A stretch of DNA of 64,000 bases from Gnetum montanum. Taxonomy: Eukaryota > Streptophyta > Gnetopsida > Gnetales > Gnetaceae. Within the stretch, counting starts at the first letter, position 1, and the number at the start of each line of letters is the position of its first letter. Location of the stretch: NCBI GenBank assembly GCA_015680685.1, contig MNCI01015802.1, positions 761,945-825,944 of the forward strand. Reading direction: 5' to 3'. The translations under genes and the position numbers were made by a program. Positions 21,195 to 33,144 of the stretch are shown in pieces. The notes below the pieces were generated by a model. The model saw only the letters and a program-made list of their open reading frames with translations. It had not been told where the DNA came from and searched no databases.

Positions 21195-23988
21195 ATGGCC
21201 CCTAAACAAGGACAACAAGGAGGACCCTCTTAAGGTGCATCCAAATGGCTAAGCAGAGGCAAAGGCTAGGTGTCTCCCATAGAACATGCAAAGCAGAAGT
21301 CACAATCATTTAGCATCCATCAAGGGCCCCCTATTACTACACAATCTAGGCATGCCAAAGGTGGAGAAGGTAGGGTACCTGAATAGGAACAACATCTCAC
21401 ATTGTTCCTAAAATGCGTTCAGGTGATTCAGGAAAGGTCCACATGTGATCGTAGAACTCAACTTTGGAACCTATACTGAATTTTCTCCTAATTCATTCAA
21501 AGATCAACTTAAAGGATCTCCACTGTGCCCTATTCTCTTAGAGAATGGTGAATGGTATTTGGGGGAGACATACCAATTTTGGCATAATAAGGAAGAAGGC
21601 ACCACCACTGATATTGGTGGGATTTTAGTCGATTTCTCTATTAAGGCCATTTTAAAAGTTTTGAATCTTTTGAATACAAGGCTGAAGGTTACTCACCTAT
21701 CCACTCGCTCTAATGTTGATGCATGAAAAATATGGTTAAAAAGGATGTATGGCAAGGAGGATAAAACATATGGGAAGCTTACACTTGAAGAGAGAATCTA
21801 TTTTAAAATTGGCACCTATTATATTTTCTCAATAAAAGAGCTAAACAAGATTTCCACCTATGCAGCTAGAGGAAGTGCTATCTTGATGGGTAAAGTTGAT
21901 GCCAGCCTACCCCATCTATATCTCACAGAAATATTGAGACGATTTGAAGAGTGTAAGATAAGGAAGTTTGCATTTCCTTTTCCCTACCTAATCAAGAAGT
22001 TGTGTTAGCATGATAGAATTCTGGGTTACACTAATGACATCCCCATAAAAGTTCAAAATTCCTCATATGCTAAATTATTGAACCCACCAGTGCCAAGGAA
22101 AGATGTTGGTGAGACACTAGAGCCTGAGCAAGAGCAGATGATTAGGTCCATTGCACCTCAAATCGTGGGGCCTAGCCAACTTCCAAACATGAGGCCCAAT
22201 CAACAACAAGAAGTGGGACCCAATACGTAGCCCACAGGACAGCAAGACCAACCACCACTACCACTGCAGGATTATTGACTATCAATGAGCCACCTCAAGG
22301 CCATTGCAGAAATGATCAATTGGGGACACTGTGATGAGGCAAATCTCTTCAAGATCATTGATGATACTGTACGACCCACAATCTCAATTAATCATGCACA
22401 GGGTGAGGTTTCTATACAAACAAGAGAAGGGGAATCACATTGGTCACAACAAATCTTTGGAAACGCTACATCTTTTCAAGTGTAATTAGAAACTAGTGAA
22501 GGCAACATAGTAGTGGTCATGTAGAACTAGGATGTAGCTAGAGCAACAGAAGTGGCCGCAGACCATATCAAAGAATCATTCAATGTTCCTATTGTGCCAC
22601 TGATAGATCTCACAAGAGCACGTGATGCTCAAGTCTTAGCCAGTTCCTCCATGACTCCTACAGATCATGAGGATGTTTTGGATCAGTTACTGCAAATAGG
22701 ATAAGTGATCACATCCTTGTTTGACATCAATCAAGATGTTATAGCAACACAATCAGATCTCATATTCACAAAGAAACAGTTGGTCATTGCAGAGGTTAAG
22801 GTTGAACATGTAGAAGATGAGTTGAAAAGACTCCAAGAGAGGTTTGTCGCCCTGCAAGCTACACAATGGAATCCATCCAAATTTGTCCCAGCAAACCAAC
22901 TAGAGCTATTTTGAATGAAGCAATTAAATAAATTGTTACAAGAAAATAAAATGGTGGCAATGGAGAAATAGAAGGCTGATTGGGATGCTTCGAAGGCATA
23001 AGCCCAAATGTATGCACATGCCAAATCACTTAAGGCCTTACAAGAAGAAAATAAACTCCTTGCTACTGAGAATCTTCAGTTGACCTCCATTGAGAAATAA
23101 AATAATTTTCTCAAAGAAAATTTTCAACAAATGTGAGAATAATTAATAAGGATCAACCAAGACATGAATCACTTAGCCATAGAAAATAGGACCCTCTCAA
23201 TGGAGGAGGTATGTGTGATACGCCAAAAGATGGCCATTGAAATAAGCATGTGGAAAAATGAGGCTAAGTGACATGAGAAATTGAAAGAACATTTCCAAGA
23301 CCAAGTGGGGATGTACAAGTAGATCATTGAAAAAGAAATCCATATGGCCAAGACCCATATCAACGCTCTTAGTGCTCAAAACACTGACTAGCGAACCATA
23401 TTGGACACCTACATCTTCATCCACCAAGCAAAACTAAAGAATCAGGACCTAAAAATCCAAGATCTCACTGATTACATGGAGTTGGCAAACCTGTGGTATG
23501 CCAGCTTAGCCATGTTAACAGCAAAATGCCCAAGGACAGAGTTAGAAAAGTAGGTAGCAGCCACCTACGCCAAATATGATGCAGAATTTGTCAAACACAA
23601 GAAGACATTGCAAAAATTGGAGGTAGCAAATTCTGAGCTAGATGTGATCAAAGCGAGCTACCAAGGGCAGAAAGATGTTACAGTAGATTTGGCTCGATGG
23701 CTCACGGATTATCAAGAATGTAAAGACAAAGCTAGAGCCTATGAGGAGGAATGATGGTTGTTTGCGGCTTGGTACATCAAGGCCAATCAGATGTTTCTGC
23801 AATTACCATGTCCATGGGAGGTGTCGACTCCATCAAATATTGGAACATCAGCATGGATAGCACATGATCCCCAAATCAAAGAAGAAAAGCTTTAGGTGCT
23901 TCTCCAGAGATATCCATTTCCAAAACCTAGAGCACAAGATAAGGAAAAGAGGCCCATGGAGGAGTCACCACCACCAGAAACCACATGA
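21195..23988 (+). pseudogene. 3' ORF of element C: coiled-coil protein
   Basis: Starts MAPKQGQQGG, matching MVPKRSQQEG of B. The domain part runs 21445-22008 (VELNFGTYTEF, FKIGTYYIFSIKELNKIS, FPYLIKKLC). The coiled coil follows to 23760, and the end PPPETT-stop at 23986-23988 matches PPPLGTT-stop of B. A frameshift lies between the start and 21445; later readings share one frame with many stops. Stops at DA-stop-KIW (about 21724) and FQV-stop-LET (about 22483) lie at the same codons as in B. Confidence 0.75.
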
Positions 23989-24177
23989 GTTCCAATAATT
24001 TTGTCTTTTGTACTCTGTGTTAGTGTCCTAATTTTATCTTTTTTAACTCCACACTGCGGCATGAAATAATTCAGAGTTAGTCCATAATCCCATACCTATC
24101 CACTGTGTAATCAAATGAACTCATTCTTATTTTTATTATTTGACTCAAGGATGAGTTGTTATTCAATTGTGGGGTAA

Positions 24178-25038
24178 TGATGAATCGTAGTTTGTCAGGC
24201 CCCAATATCAGATCCTCAATATCAAGTACACGATATCACAACTTGGATAACAATATCAAATACATGATGTCATGATTCTTGTGTAGGCCTATAAATATAG
24301 CATTCAAGTACACAGGAAGGAAGCTTTTTGGAGTAGTCTTTAGGGTAGAGTCATTTTGTCAATTTTCAGTTAGTTTTCAGTTCTTTCCCATGTGCATGCC
24401 TGCAGTGTGATGATTGTAATTGTATAGAACCTTTGTTTGAGTGTGACGTACTTGGACGCACACACAATCAACAATAAAGATCGAGATTATCATTGTAGCA
24501 TTCACTTAGCTTGTAATTGCTTTAATTGTTAATTATTAATTAGTGTTTTCTTAGTTTATGTTTTTTTATTGTCATTTATTATTTTTGTTGTTAATACGGA
24601 ATGATTACATCTTAATCACAAACATTTAAGTGTAACTACTTGGTAACCCAGTAGCGTATCTAGTAATGCTTAAGTAATGTGTGCTTGGTAATCCCAAAAG
24701 TAGTACACGAGATCCAAGATGTGTACAAATGATTAAGGATGGATGCTCATCGCACTTAGGCTAGATTCAACTTTATCTCCCATCATCTATTAGTTCACTC
24801 AAGTTAATTCCCATCAACTTTAGGAGTAGCATAATAATTAGGAATCACATCATACACCTCACTCTAGACTAAACCATATGTAACAAAGAAAATACTAGTC
24901 CAAGTGGAAAGACAACAAACTACGATCAACATGTAACTATCTAGGTGCCACAACTAGTCCATCTGTAGAGTTCGACTGGATCGTGCCTACATGCTCATAT
25001 TTATATGGTTGAGTGTAGGGGTACCTAGCCATTCATCA
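24178..25038 (+). repeat. 3' LTR of element C
   Basis: TGATGAATCG...CATTCATCA, 861 bp, after a decayed polypurine tract (TTGTGGGGTAA). U3 has CAATATCAGATCCTCAATATC-type repeats, and TATAAATA is at 24290-24297. Confidence 0.88.
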
Positions 25039-26655
25039 AGCTCCTATTGCAATTAGTGCACCTCTACTTCTACATGCTCTACCCTAGTCTCTTCCATGAC
25101 CAGTTTTTCCTTGGTGGCTATGAGGTCAAATTGTACTATAGTGACATCATTAGAGATGTCAAAGAGGGTTTTCATGACCTACCCAATCTGCAGTAATCTA
25201 TTAAGCACATTCTCATAAGCCATAGGAGTCATTAAAGCCCTAACTAACATCTGTGTATCTCTGGTTTTAGTCAAGTCCACTTGGGACACAATAAGCACAT
25301 TAAAGGATTCTTTAATGTGATCTATTATTACTTCTACTATGTCTGCTACATCTTGGTGCTACATGATCATGACTGTGGCACCTTCTTCCATTTCAAGCAC
25401 TACTTGAAAAGATGCGGAATTTCTAGATATTTTCTACAACCACTGGGCTTTTTCTCTTAATTACAAAGAAATCTACCCTCTTGATGGATCAATAGGAACT
25501 ATAGGTTGAATAGCAGCATCAATGACTCAAAAGAGGTTGGATTCATCCCTGTTTCCCCAATTGAGAGTTTCAACAATTAGTTGCAGATGGCTCATTATGG
25601 GCCTATAATCCTATGATTGTGGTGGTGGAACTTGTGGTTCTCGCCATTGCTCTAGTTCTTACTCTGGCTCCTTCTTTGGTTCCTATTTTCGCTCCTTTTT
25701 TGGTTCTTATTCTTGCTCCTCACTAAGGTCATTCCTTAGTGCTACTAGTTTAAGCAACTAAGAGAATGAAGCATTCTGGGCCCTCCTAGGAATGTCATTG
25801 GTGTAACATAGGATTCCAACATGCTTGCATAGATTTCTAATCAAGAAAGAAAATGGAAGTATCGGCTTCCCTGCCTTTCTTTCCTTGAACCACTATTGAA
25901 TCTCCATGAAGTACAATTGGGCAAGGTTTGTGTTGTATTTTCCCATCAAGATTGCACTTCCTTTGGCTACGTAGGTTGATATTCTATTGAGACCTTTAGT
26001 GGGGTAAAGATGGTATGTGCCAATTTTGAAATAAATCCTCTTTTCTAAACTTAGCTTGTTGTATATTTTCTCTTCTTTATTATATGCCTGCTTCAACCAC
26101 AACTTCCTTATTTTTGTGTTAGACCTTATGGACAAATAGGCTACCTTGGCCTCACATTTGGTATGTTCAAATCCTTTGCAATGGCCTTGACTAAGAAAGA
26201 AACAAAGACTTTGCCAATGTTGATAATGGTGCCCTCCTCTTTATTGTGCCAGAATTGATACATCTCATCAAGGTACCACTACCCACTTTTAGAAAGAATA
26301 TGCCATAAACGCAATGCCTAAAGTTGAGTTTTGACCACCTCAGAGAGAAATTCCATGAATGAACTGAAGTTCATTTCCATGATGACCATGGTCAAAATGG
26401 ATTGCTCCTTGATGGCTTGGAGGCATTCTTGGATAACATGAGGTGTTTTCCTTATGCTTGAGCCTCTGGTCCAATAGCCTCTACCTAGACTGACTATCCC
26501 ATAATAGGGACCTCTTGATGAATGCTAGATGATTGGGCCTCTTGTTCTTTATGCGCAACTAGTGGGCCTTGTTCTTCTAGTCATCCTTTGCCATCTCTTA
26601 GGCATTTACTTGCATCCTATGAAGGTCCTTCTTATTCTCCTCTTTTTGGGACCAT
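25039..26655 (-). pseudogene. 3' ORF of element D, N-terminal part
   Basis: Minus strand, ATG at 26653-26655 (MVPKRGE) straight after TTGATTGTAG. The conserved domain is best kept at 25893-26135 (FKIGTYHLYPTKGLNRIS), followed by a Gln/Glu-rich linker and the start of the coiled coil. The reading reaches 25039, where element C begins, and continues on the far side at 15950 after a gap of about 430 bp. At the two positions where B and C share stops, D has sense codons (AGG and GTG). Confidence 0.75.
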
Positions 26656-26663
26656 CTACAATC

Positions 26664-28690
26664 AATCAAGGAGTTGGTGTTACTAATGTATTTCTTATTT
26701 ATCATCAATAGGATTATAACTTAAAAGTGTTAGCTTCTTTTATGATCCTTCGTAATTTGCTTCTTTTCCCTTATGTATGGCTTATAATGATGGTTATGAT
26801 TCCTTAGGTGAGATAATTAAAGATTTTGACATGCATACAACTAATTGTTGATTAAAATACTTTAAGTTTTTTAACATTATTACCCTTATAATACCTTTTG
26901 GGTGAGAGCAACTTTTGAAAAATTGATGCAAGTTTTCCATGCAAGCATCCCCCCCTTAATGAAATTGAACACTTCTAGATCAAATAGGTTCAAAAACCAT
27001 GGAAATTAGAGTGGTATGGAGCTACATATTGAATGTGGAAGTTGGATGCACAGAGCCCTTAGTTAAGAGAGAAAAATTCAAAAACTCCCCTAGCTTCAAT
27101 TGATGAGAATGAATTTTGGAGCATCACAGGGGGCCTATTTATAGGTTTTTGTTGACCCAATATTAGGTACCCGACATTAGGTAGCCAATATCGACTCCCA
27201 CCTAATATTGAGTACCCAATATTGGGGGTATTAAAATTACACCTCATGGGGACATTCAACATGGAAAATGAAGCTTTGTGATTGGTTGGAAGGTTTCATG
27301 TAAAGTCCAAAGTTCTAGGGTAAGTGAAAATTCATATTTAGGTACAAGTAATGTTAGAAGACAAAATCATAGGAATTAAAGCTTTTGAAAAATGTAAGAA
27401 AAGGGTACTATGTCCATGATATAGAACGAATAGGTTGTATGATAAGAAAAGGTGTTGAAATTGACATTTATGCACTTTGAAGGTTCAAGATAATGTAGCT
27501 ATGTTAAACAGGTACAAGTTACAAAAGTCATATAAGTGGGTACTCCCCAAAGAAAGTTCTTGCCCTTAATGCTCTTGTATAAGCACACCTAAAAATGTTC
27601 GTAAGCACTGAAGGGGTTAAATGCAATGCATACCTATTGAAAAAAACACACATGTTAGAACCACCAATTTGAGAAAATAACTCTATGTTACACAAAACCA
27701 TAAGTTATGATCATGCGAATAGTGAGATGAGATGGATTTTAGAAAGGATTGTAGGAATTGGAATGTGAGGTGCCTTGCCATAGGCATAATGAATCCTTGT
27801 GTGTTATTAATGATTAAAGTAATCATTAGCCCTTCTTTCCAAGATTCAAACCAAGTCCAAACCATGTTTCAGTGACATTACATTCTTTTATCTCTTGGAT
27901 TAACAACCTTAAAACTACAATGTTGCAAGGAGTAGCATCACTTGGCATTTTGTCCAAGGGAGGAGTTTATTCATGGCACTTCTCTCTCACTCTCACTCTC
28001 TCTCTCTCTCTCTCTCTTTAATTTTTTAGATGCCTCCAACCTTTAGGCATGGGTAACATGTCTTTCTAGTGGGACCCTCAAAAATTTATTCAGTGCCCTT
28101 TTATTTTATTTTTATCTATCTTAACCTTACCAGAGGACTACCTTTAGGGATGGGTAACATGTCTTTCTACTAACATGGTAAGGTAGTACTTATTTTACAC
28201 TTACTTCCATTTTTCATTAGATCTATAGGAATATAATTACAACCTTAGCAACATGATAGAACATACAAGAGAAATCCAAGAGAATCCACAAATCCCCTTG
28301 ATGTCACACCCTTTGCATTCCCACTTGGTTCTTCATTTTTCTATCTAGGCATAATGATTATGAGTTTATTCTTAGTTTGATGATAAAAAAGAATATCATT
28401 ATGACCATGGTGAGAACCTCTTATAAATGGGATGAATGGATGGATGATGTGGCCTCATTATCTAAATAATCATTCCCTCGTGACTTTAACAACATAGAGA
28501 AAACCTTATCTCATGGGTGACATCTTATTATTTTATTCACAAACAAGGTTATTACCAAAGGAAATGAAAACAGAGTGTGGAAAGAAATTTAAAAAAATTG
28601 AAAAAAATGGGGAAAACTTGTATCAAGAGATGAAAAAACAAGAAAAAATTATAAAATAAAAAGTTGAAAAACACTTGATAATTCTTGGTT
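26664..28690 (-). other. Noncoding middle of element D
   Basis: It separates gag from the 3' ORF and has no pol. It contains the internal promoter block (27134-27232), two copies of the GAAAGACATG block in reverse (28041-28070 and 28139-28170), a TC microsatellite (about 27984-28018), and the reversed GTACTCCCCAAAG block near 27541. Confidence 0.65.
27134..27232 (-). promoter_or_regulatory. Internal promoter-like block of element D
   Basis: On the minus strand, words such as CCCAATATTGGGTACTCAATA, TCGATATTGGCTACC and CGGGTACCTAATATTGGGT precede CCTATAAATAGGCCCC (27130-27143). This lies 488 bp before the 3' ORF start. Downstream, GGGGAGTTTTTGAATTTTTC matches B and C. Confidence 0.6.
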
Positions 28691-28691
28691 T

Positions 28692-31187
28692 TAGGATGGT
28701 GCATCTACTGCATGACTAAGCTTTTGATCATGATAAGAATTAATAAGTGGATAGGCAGGCTTCATGCATTGGTAAAACAACATTATATCTTCATTTTCAA
28801 ACCACTAGATGTCTTTTGATTTAGTGGTGGCTGCGTAGATGGGTTGTTGCTCACACACTTGGTTTTGAAATGCACAATAGACTAAAATAGAAATTGTGTT
28901 AACTTTGTAAACGTCTGGCCCATGACTGCACCCTTTATTATGATTACTGATGCATGGATTTTTCTACAGTGCTAAATTCATCATTTCTGTCAAGTGTTGG
29001 AGTAACGATAGATGTTCGCCTTTGCATAGGATTGGTGGACATTGGTTATGAAAAGAAGGATGCTACACTTATTTGGCATTGTGGTAGTTTGGATAAGTTA
29101 GTAGGTCCATGAGTGTTGTGCCTACTCATGGGAAGCATCCTAAAGAAAAGGTGTTTTCGAGATCGTGGTGGGGATCTATTGGCATTATCATTTTTGTGTA
29201 TCTTCATAGCACAAGTGGCATTCTTTTGTTGATGATGTGGTGTTGAACCTTCCTATGTTGTTGGATATGACATGTGATGGAAGGGAGTATGAGAATATTG
29301 AGGATATGACAAAGGATGAGAGGTGTAAGGTGGTAACCTCATAGAAGATGTTGGGGGATGATGATATTCAGGAGAGTATTAGTAGTGATTTGAGGTAGAG
29401 GAAGTACAAGTAGTTGGTGAAACAAGTTATTGAACATAGTATCTAGACAAGTCTAGTTAACAATAAGGGTAGCATTGGTTTGATGATGTCCTCCCCCATG
29501 ACTGTGGGTTTTTCCACTACAATTGATAGTAGTTTTGAGGCTGATAAGAAGTTCCACTAGGATAGTACAATTGGTTGTAGGACTATCTATAATTACCTTG
29601 TGAGAAAGGTAATTTCATAGGCATTTTCTTTTGTACGAACTTGGGATTCAATGCAAAAGGCCAATACTCATGTACATGTGACATGACTAGGCAATAGCCC
29701 TTTAGATGATCAAATATGCAGATGTCACATCCATCATCTTTTTCAATGGTTGAGTTTATAACCTCTTCTTCTACAGCCATTTTTCCTTTCTATCAATCAG
29801 TGTTCTTACCTATCTCTTAGTTTGTTTTCCTCCTTTGTTGTGGTCACTTAATTTGTTTTGCATTACTCTCTCCTCTATGGTTTCTAAGCAAGTTGTAACT
29901 TTCTCTTTTATCCATTTCGACATCTTATCTAGCCTTGCTTGAAGTTTAGCAATAGATTGTTGCATTGGCAAGGTTTGTTGTGAAATCACCTCATCGAGAG
30001 ATACTTCTTTTCCCTTATCATAGAGATGAACCCTCTTCTTTTTAAGAGATGGGTATCAGTGATATTCCTCAACATTCTCTCATTTACATAGCTCTCCTTC
30101 TTCTCTTACCACACACTTAATTAGCCTTTGGATTTCATGGGTTCTTAGTTAGTATAATCGATCTTGAGCATACCTCCTAAGGGTCTCTCTCATTTGACTA
30201 TGAAGCCCATCTATGATGTGGAAAAGTTGCTTTTCCTTAGAGAAACCATGGCCTAGACATTTATACAGTAGAGAATAGTATCTATCTAGGGCCATATCCA
30301 AGGGTTTATGTTGTTCCTATTTCCATCCTTGGAGTCATTTCCTTAGGTTGAACACCCTCGCATAGGTTTGGTATTTCTCATTAAAAAGTTCTAGCATTGA
30401 TGGCTTGAATTTAGTTTCAATGATCTATACCACACTTTGGCTTTGTCTATTACTATCCTAGGAAAGAGCTTAAGGTTTTTCCACCCACTTCAATTTTTTG
30501 TAAGACACAGGCATCATGGAATGCTTATAAATGATGTTGTGGATCAAAATTATAGCCTCCCACAAATTTAGGGATGCTATTCATATCAAGCCTTTTGATG
30601 CGACTTTCCTTGCGATGCTTGTGGGGTATTTTAACTACCTCTATGATTTGCATCATGCTCTTAATGGCCAACAAGGATTCACTATCATCAGACACATCAT
30701 GGTGAAAATTTCTATTTCTATTTGTCTAATTGTAATGATTTTGTCTATGTGCATTTTGATATCTTTGATTTTGCCCTTGGTTTTGATTTCTATTCTTATT
30801 TTAATCCCATAGTAAAGCTTTATATCTATACCTATGTTCATGTTTGTTAGAACTAGATGTTGAAGAGGAAGAGGAAGAGGAAGATGAGGAGCTAGGAGAA
30901 TTGCCATGGCTTCTATAGTTCTCCCTTTGGTCCTTTGATTTATCTTTTCTAGGTTTTGAGGAGGTCCTAGGCCTTGAGGCTTCCCTTGGTCTAGGACTTA
31001 CTTCATCTCCTTGAGGATTATCTACCTTAGGTGACTATAGTCCTTGAGTGTAATTAGGGTGGTCATGAACATATGAAACCCCTACATGAGGTTGGTCACT
31101 CCAGTTTTCTTCAATATATATCTCATTATCTCTCCAATGAATGTTCTCTTCATACGATGCATTCTCACTTCCATGAGAAAGAGACAT
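28692..31187 (-). pseudogene. gag pseudogene of element D
   Basis: Minus strand, MSLSHGSENA at 31187. A Ser-rich low-complexity tract (about 30840-30890) is followed by the capsid region with RIKRLDMNSIPKFVGGYNF, close to F, and then AKVWYRSLKLNS, close to B. The zinc knuckle CDICIFDHLKGYC lies near 29690-29730. It ends by the decayed form of FSHGGYPP at about 28692. Many stops and frameshifts are present. The mixed resemblance to B and F is notable. Confidence 0.78.
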
Positions 31188-31293
31188 TATTTTTATTTTA
31201 TGATGTGTGTGACTTAATATTTTCTAAAAGATAATTCATTAATGTGTTTACAATGATCATGTATATTATAAATAATCTATATAACTAGCACCA

Positions 31294-31312
31294 TTCCTGG
31301 CAATAATGCCAA
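31294..31312 (-). other. Primer binding site of element D
   Basis: Reverse complement reads TTGGCATTATTGCCAGGAA next to the 5' LTR, again the tRNA-Asp type. Confidence 0.75.
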
Positions 31313-32193
31313 TGATGAGTGGCAAGTACCGCTTATGCCCAACCATACGAATCACAAGTGTTCATGCATGATTCAGTTGAATTCTATGGATGGGACTAGT
31401 TGTGGCATCTAGATCGTTATGTTTTGATCATAGTTAATTGTCTTTCCACTTGGACTAGTTATAGCTTTGTCATGTATGGTTTAGTCCAAAGTAAGACATA
31501 TAATAATTGATGTTGTTTTGGCCTTGGGCTACTCCTAATGATAATAAGAAAATCAATTATTTAACTAATTAACAACAAAAAGTAAAGTCTAAACTAGCCT
31601 ACATGTGATGAGTATCTGTTCCTAACCTTCCGTACATGCCTTGGACTTCGTGCAACTACCGCTGGGATTACCAAGCATATTGTTACTAGGCATACCAAAC
31701 AATAACACTACTGGGTTACCAAGTAATTACACTTAAGCACTCGCGATTAGTCGTACTCATTCCACTTAATGACAAAAACAATAAAGAGCAATAAATGATA
31801 AACATTACCAAGGAAAATAGTATTTAAGTAATTAACAATAACAAAGCTAAATAGATGTTGCAATGATGGAAGTAATCTCGATCTTTATTGCCAAACATGT
31901 AACATGTCCAAGTACATCACCCTTAAATAAGGATGTCATACAATTACTTAACATCACACTATGGGCATGCACTAGAAACAAACTAACTAACAAAATTTCT
32001 CTATGTCTATGTCTAAAATCTATTTCTCTCTACCTGCCAACTGTGTACCCAAGTGATGTATTTATAGGCTAGCATGGAAGAGGTGATATCGGATCCCCGA
32101 CATCGAAGGATGTGCCCTAATATCATATACCTGATAACAAGGCTTTGATATCAGATACTCAATATCATAGCCCTATTAAAACATGGCTCATCA
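31313..32193 (-). repeat. 5' LTR of element D
   Basis: TGATGAGTGG at 31313 to GCTCATCA at 32193, 881 bp. U3 (about 32075-32180) has GATATCGGATCC, TGATATCAGATACTCAATATC and similar words; TATA lies at 32058-32066 in reverse. Confidence 0.88.
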
Positions 32194-32198
32194 AATGT
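32194..32198. repeat. Target-site duplication of element D, right copy
   Basis: AATGT, identical to 14200-14204. Confidence 0.88.
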
Positions 32199-33144
32199 TA
32201 TTATAATATTATATAAAAAATACTACTTTAAAAAGATGAAATATTTCTTGAATTATGGAAGTTTTAAATGAATTGCAAAAGATCTTAGTTGTAAGGAAAT
32301 AATTAAGATACCAAAAGCCATCTCAAAATCTAACATCTAAAATTATAAAGAAAAGAAAAGAAAAAGATGATTCATCATGTGATGATTCTAAGAATTTGTG
32401 GACTTTCAAATATTCATAAAAATGGAATACCAATGAGGCTCATAATGGATACTACAAGTTTGGCAACCTAGAAATTAACAAAGTTTTATCTTAAAAGCTA
32501 CAACCATTACTAGGTAGAACATCATCCTTCCTCTTTAATTTCTAATATTTTTTCTGAAAGAAACACTTAGAGATGACTCATTATAACCTCATTATATACA
32601 ATGATTTCATTAAAAATGCAATTAAAATTATTTTTAAAAATTAAGGATGAAAATATAAGTAGTTTAGTAGAATTTTGTTTAAGTAGCACATATTTTTAGG
32701 TTCAATGGAGACTTCTATAAATAACAAATAGGTATTGTAATGGGTTAACCTTTATCAATAGTAACTAATATCTACATAGAAAGAATGAAAAAATAATTTT
32801 TAATGGTAATCACTAACATCCATTTCTTTGATCAAGATATGTTGATGATATTGAGATAATGGAAGGAATAGAAAAATTTAAAATTTTATTGAATTTAGTA
32901 ATTAAAACATCCACTTGACCATGAAACTAGAACATAATAAGTATCTCCTTTTCTTGGACATGCTTGTTATAGAACATAATTTTTTTGAAAAGAAGTTAGG
33001 CTTTTACTCATCCATCGATTCTTCTACAATCCCACCTTGGCAGGATGAGCACTGAAACTTTAAACAATGACCCTTCTATAAGGTTTTTGAAAATAATTAA
33101 TTTTATTCACTATAATCTAAAGAAAAGTAACTTGTATAAATAGG
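32199..33144. other. AT-rich spacer
   Basis: This is the original flank of element A's 3' end, displaced by D. No ORF, tRNA-like box or recognisable repeat was found. Confidence 0.5.

Larger units (their letters stand above)
15951..25038 (+). mobile_element. Element C: pol-less LTR retrotransposon inside D, 5' end deleted
   Basis: Plus-strand copy with gag (16854-19222), noncoding middle, internal promoter, 3' ORF (21195-23988) and full 3' LTR (24178-25038). The 5' LTR lacks its first 110 or so bases. D sequence on the two sides is not contiguous, so a deletion after insertion removed both the LTR tip and part of D, which explains why no target duplication is found. No pol region exists between gag and the 3' ORF. 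Confidence 0.85.
14205..32193 (-). mobile_element. Element D: pol-less LTR retrotransposon, split by element C
   Basis: Minus-strand element with LTRs 31313-32193 (5') and 14205-15069 (3') and a perfect 5-bp duplication AATGT. It has gag (28692-31187), a noncoding middle with internal promoter, and a 3' ORF cut in two by element C. No pol is present. Without C the element would be about 8.9 kb plus a few hundred bases lost at the C junction, the same size and order as B. Confidence 0.88.
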
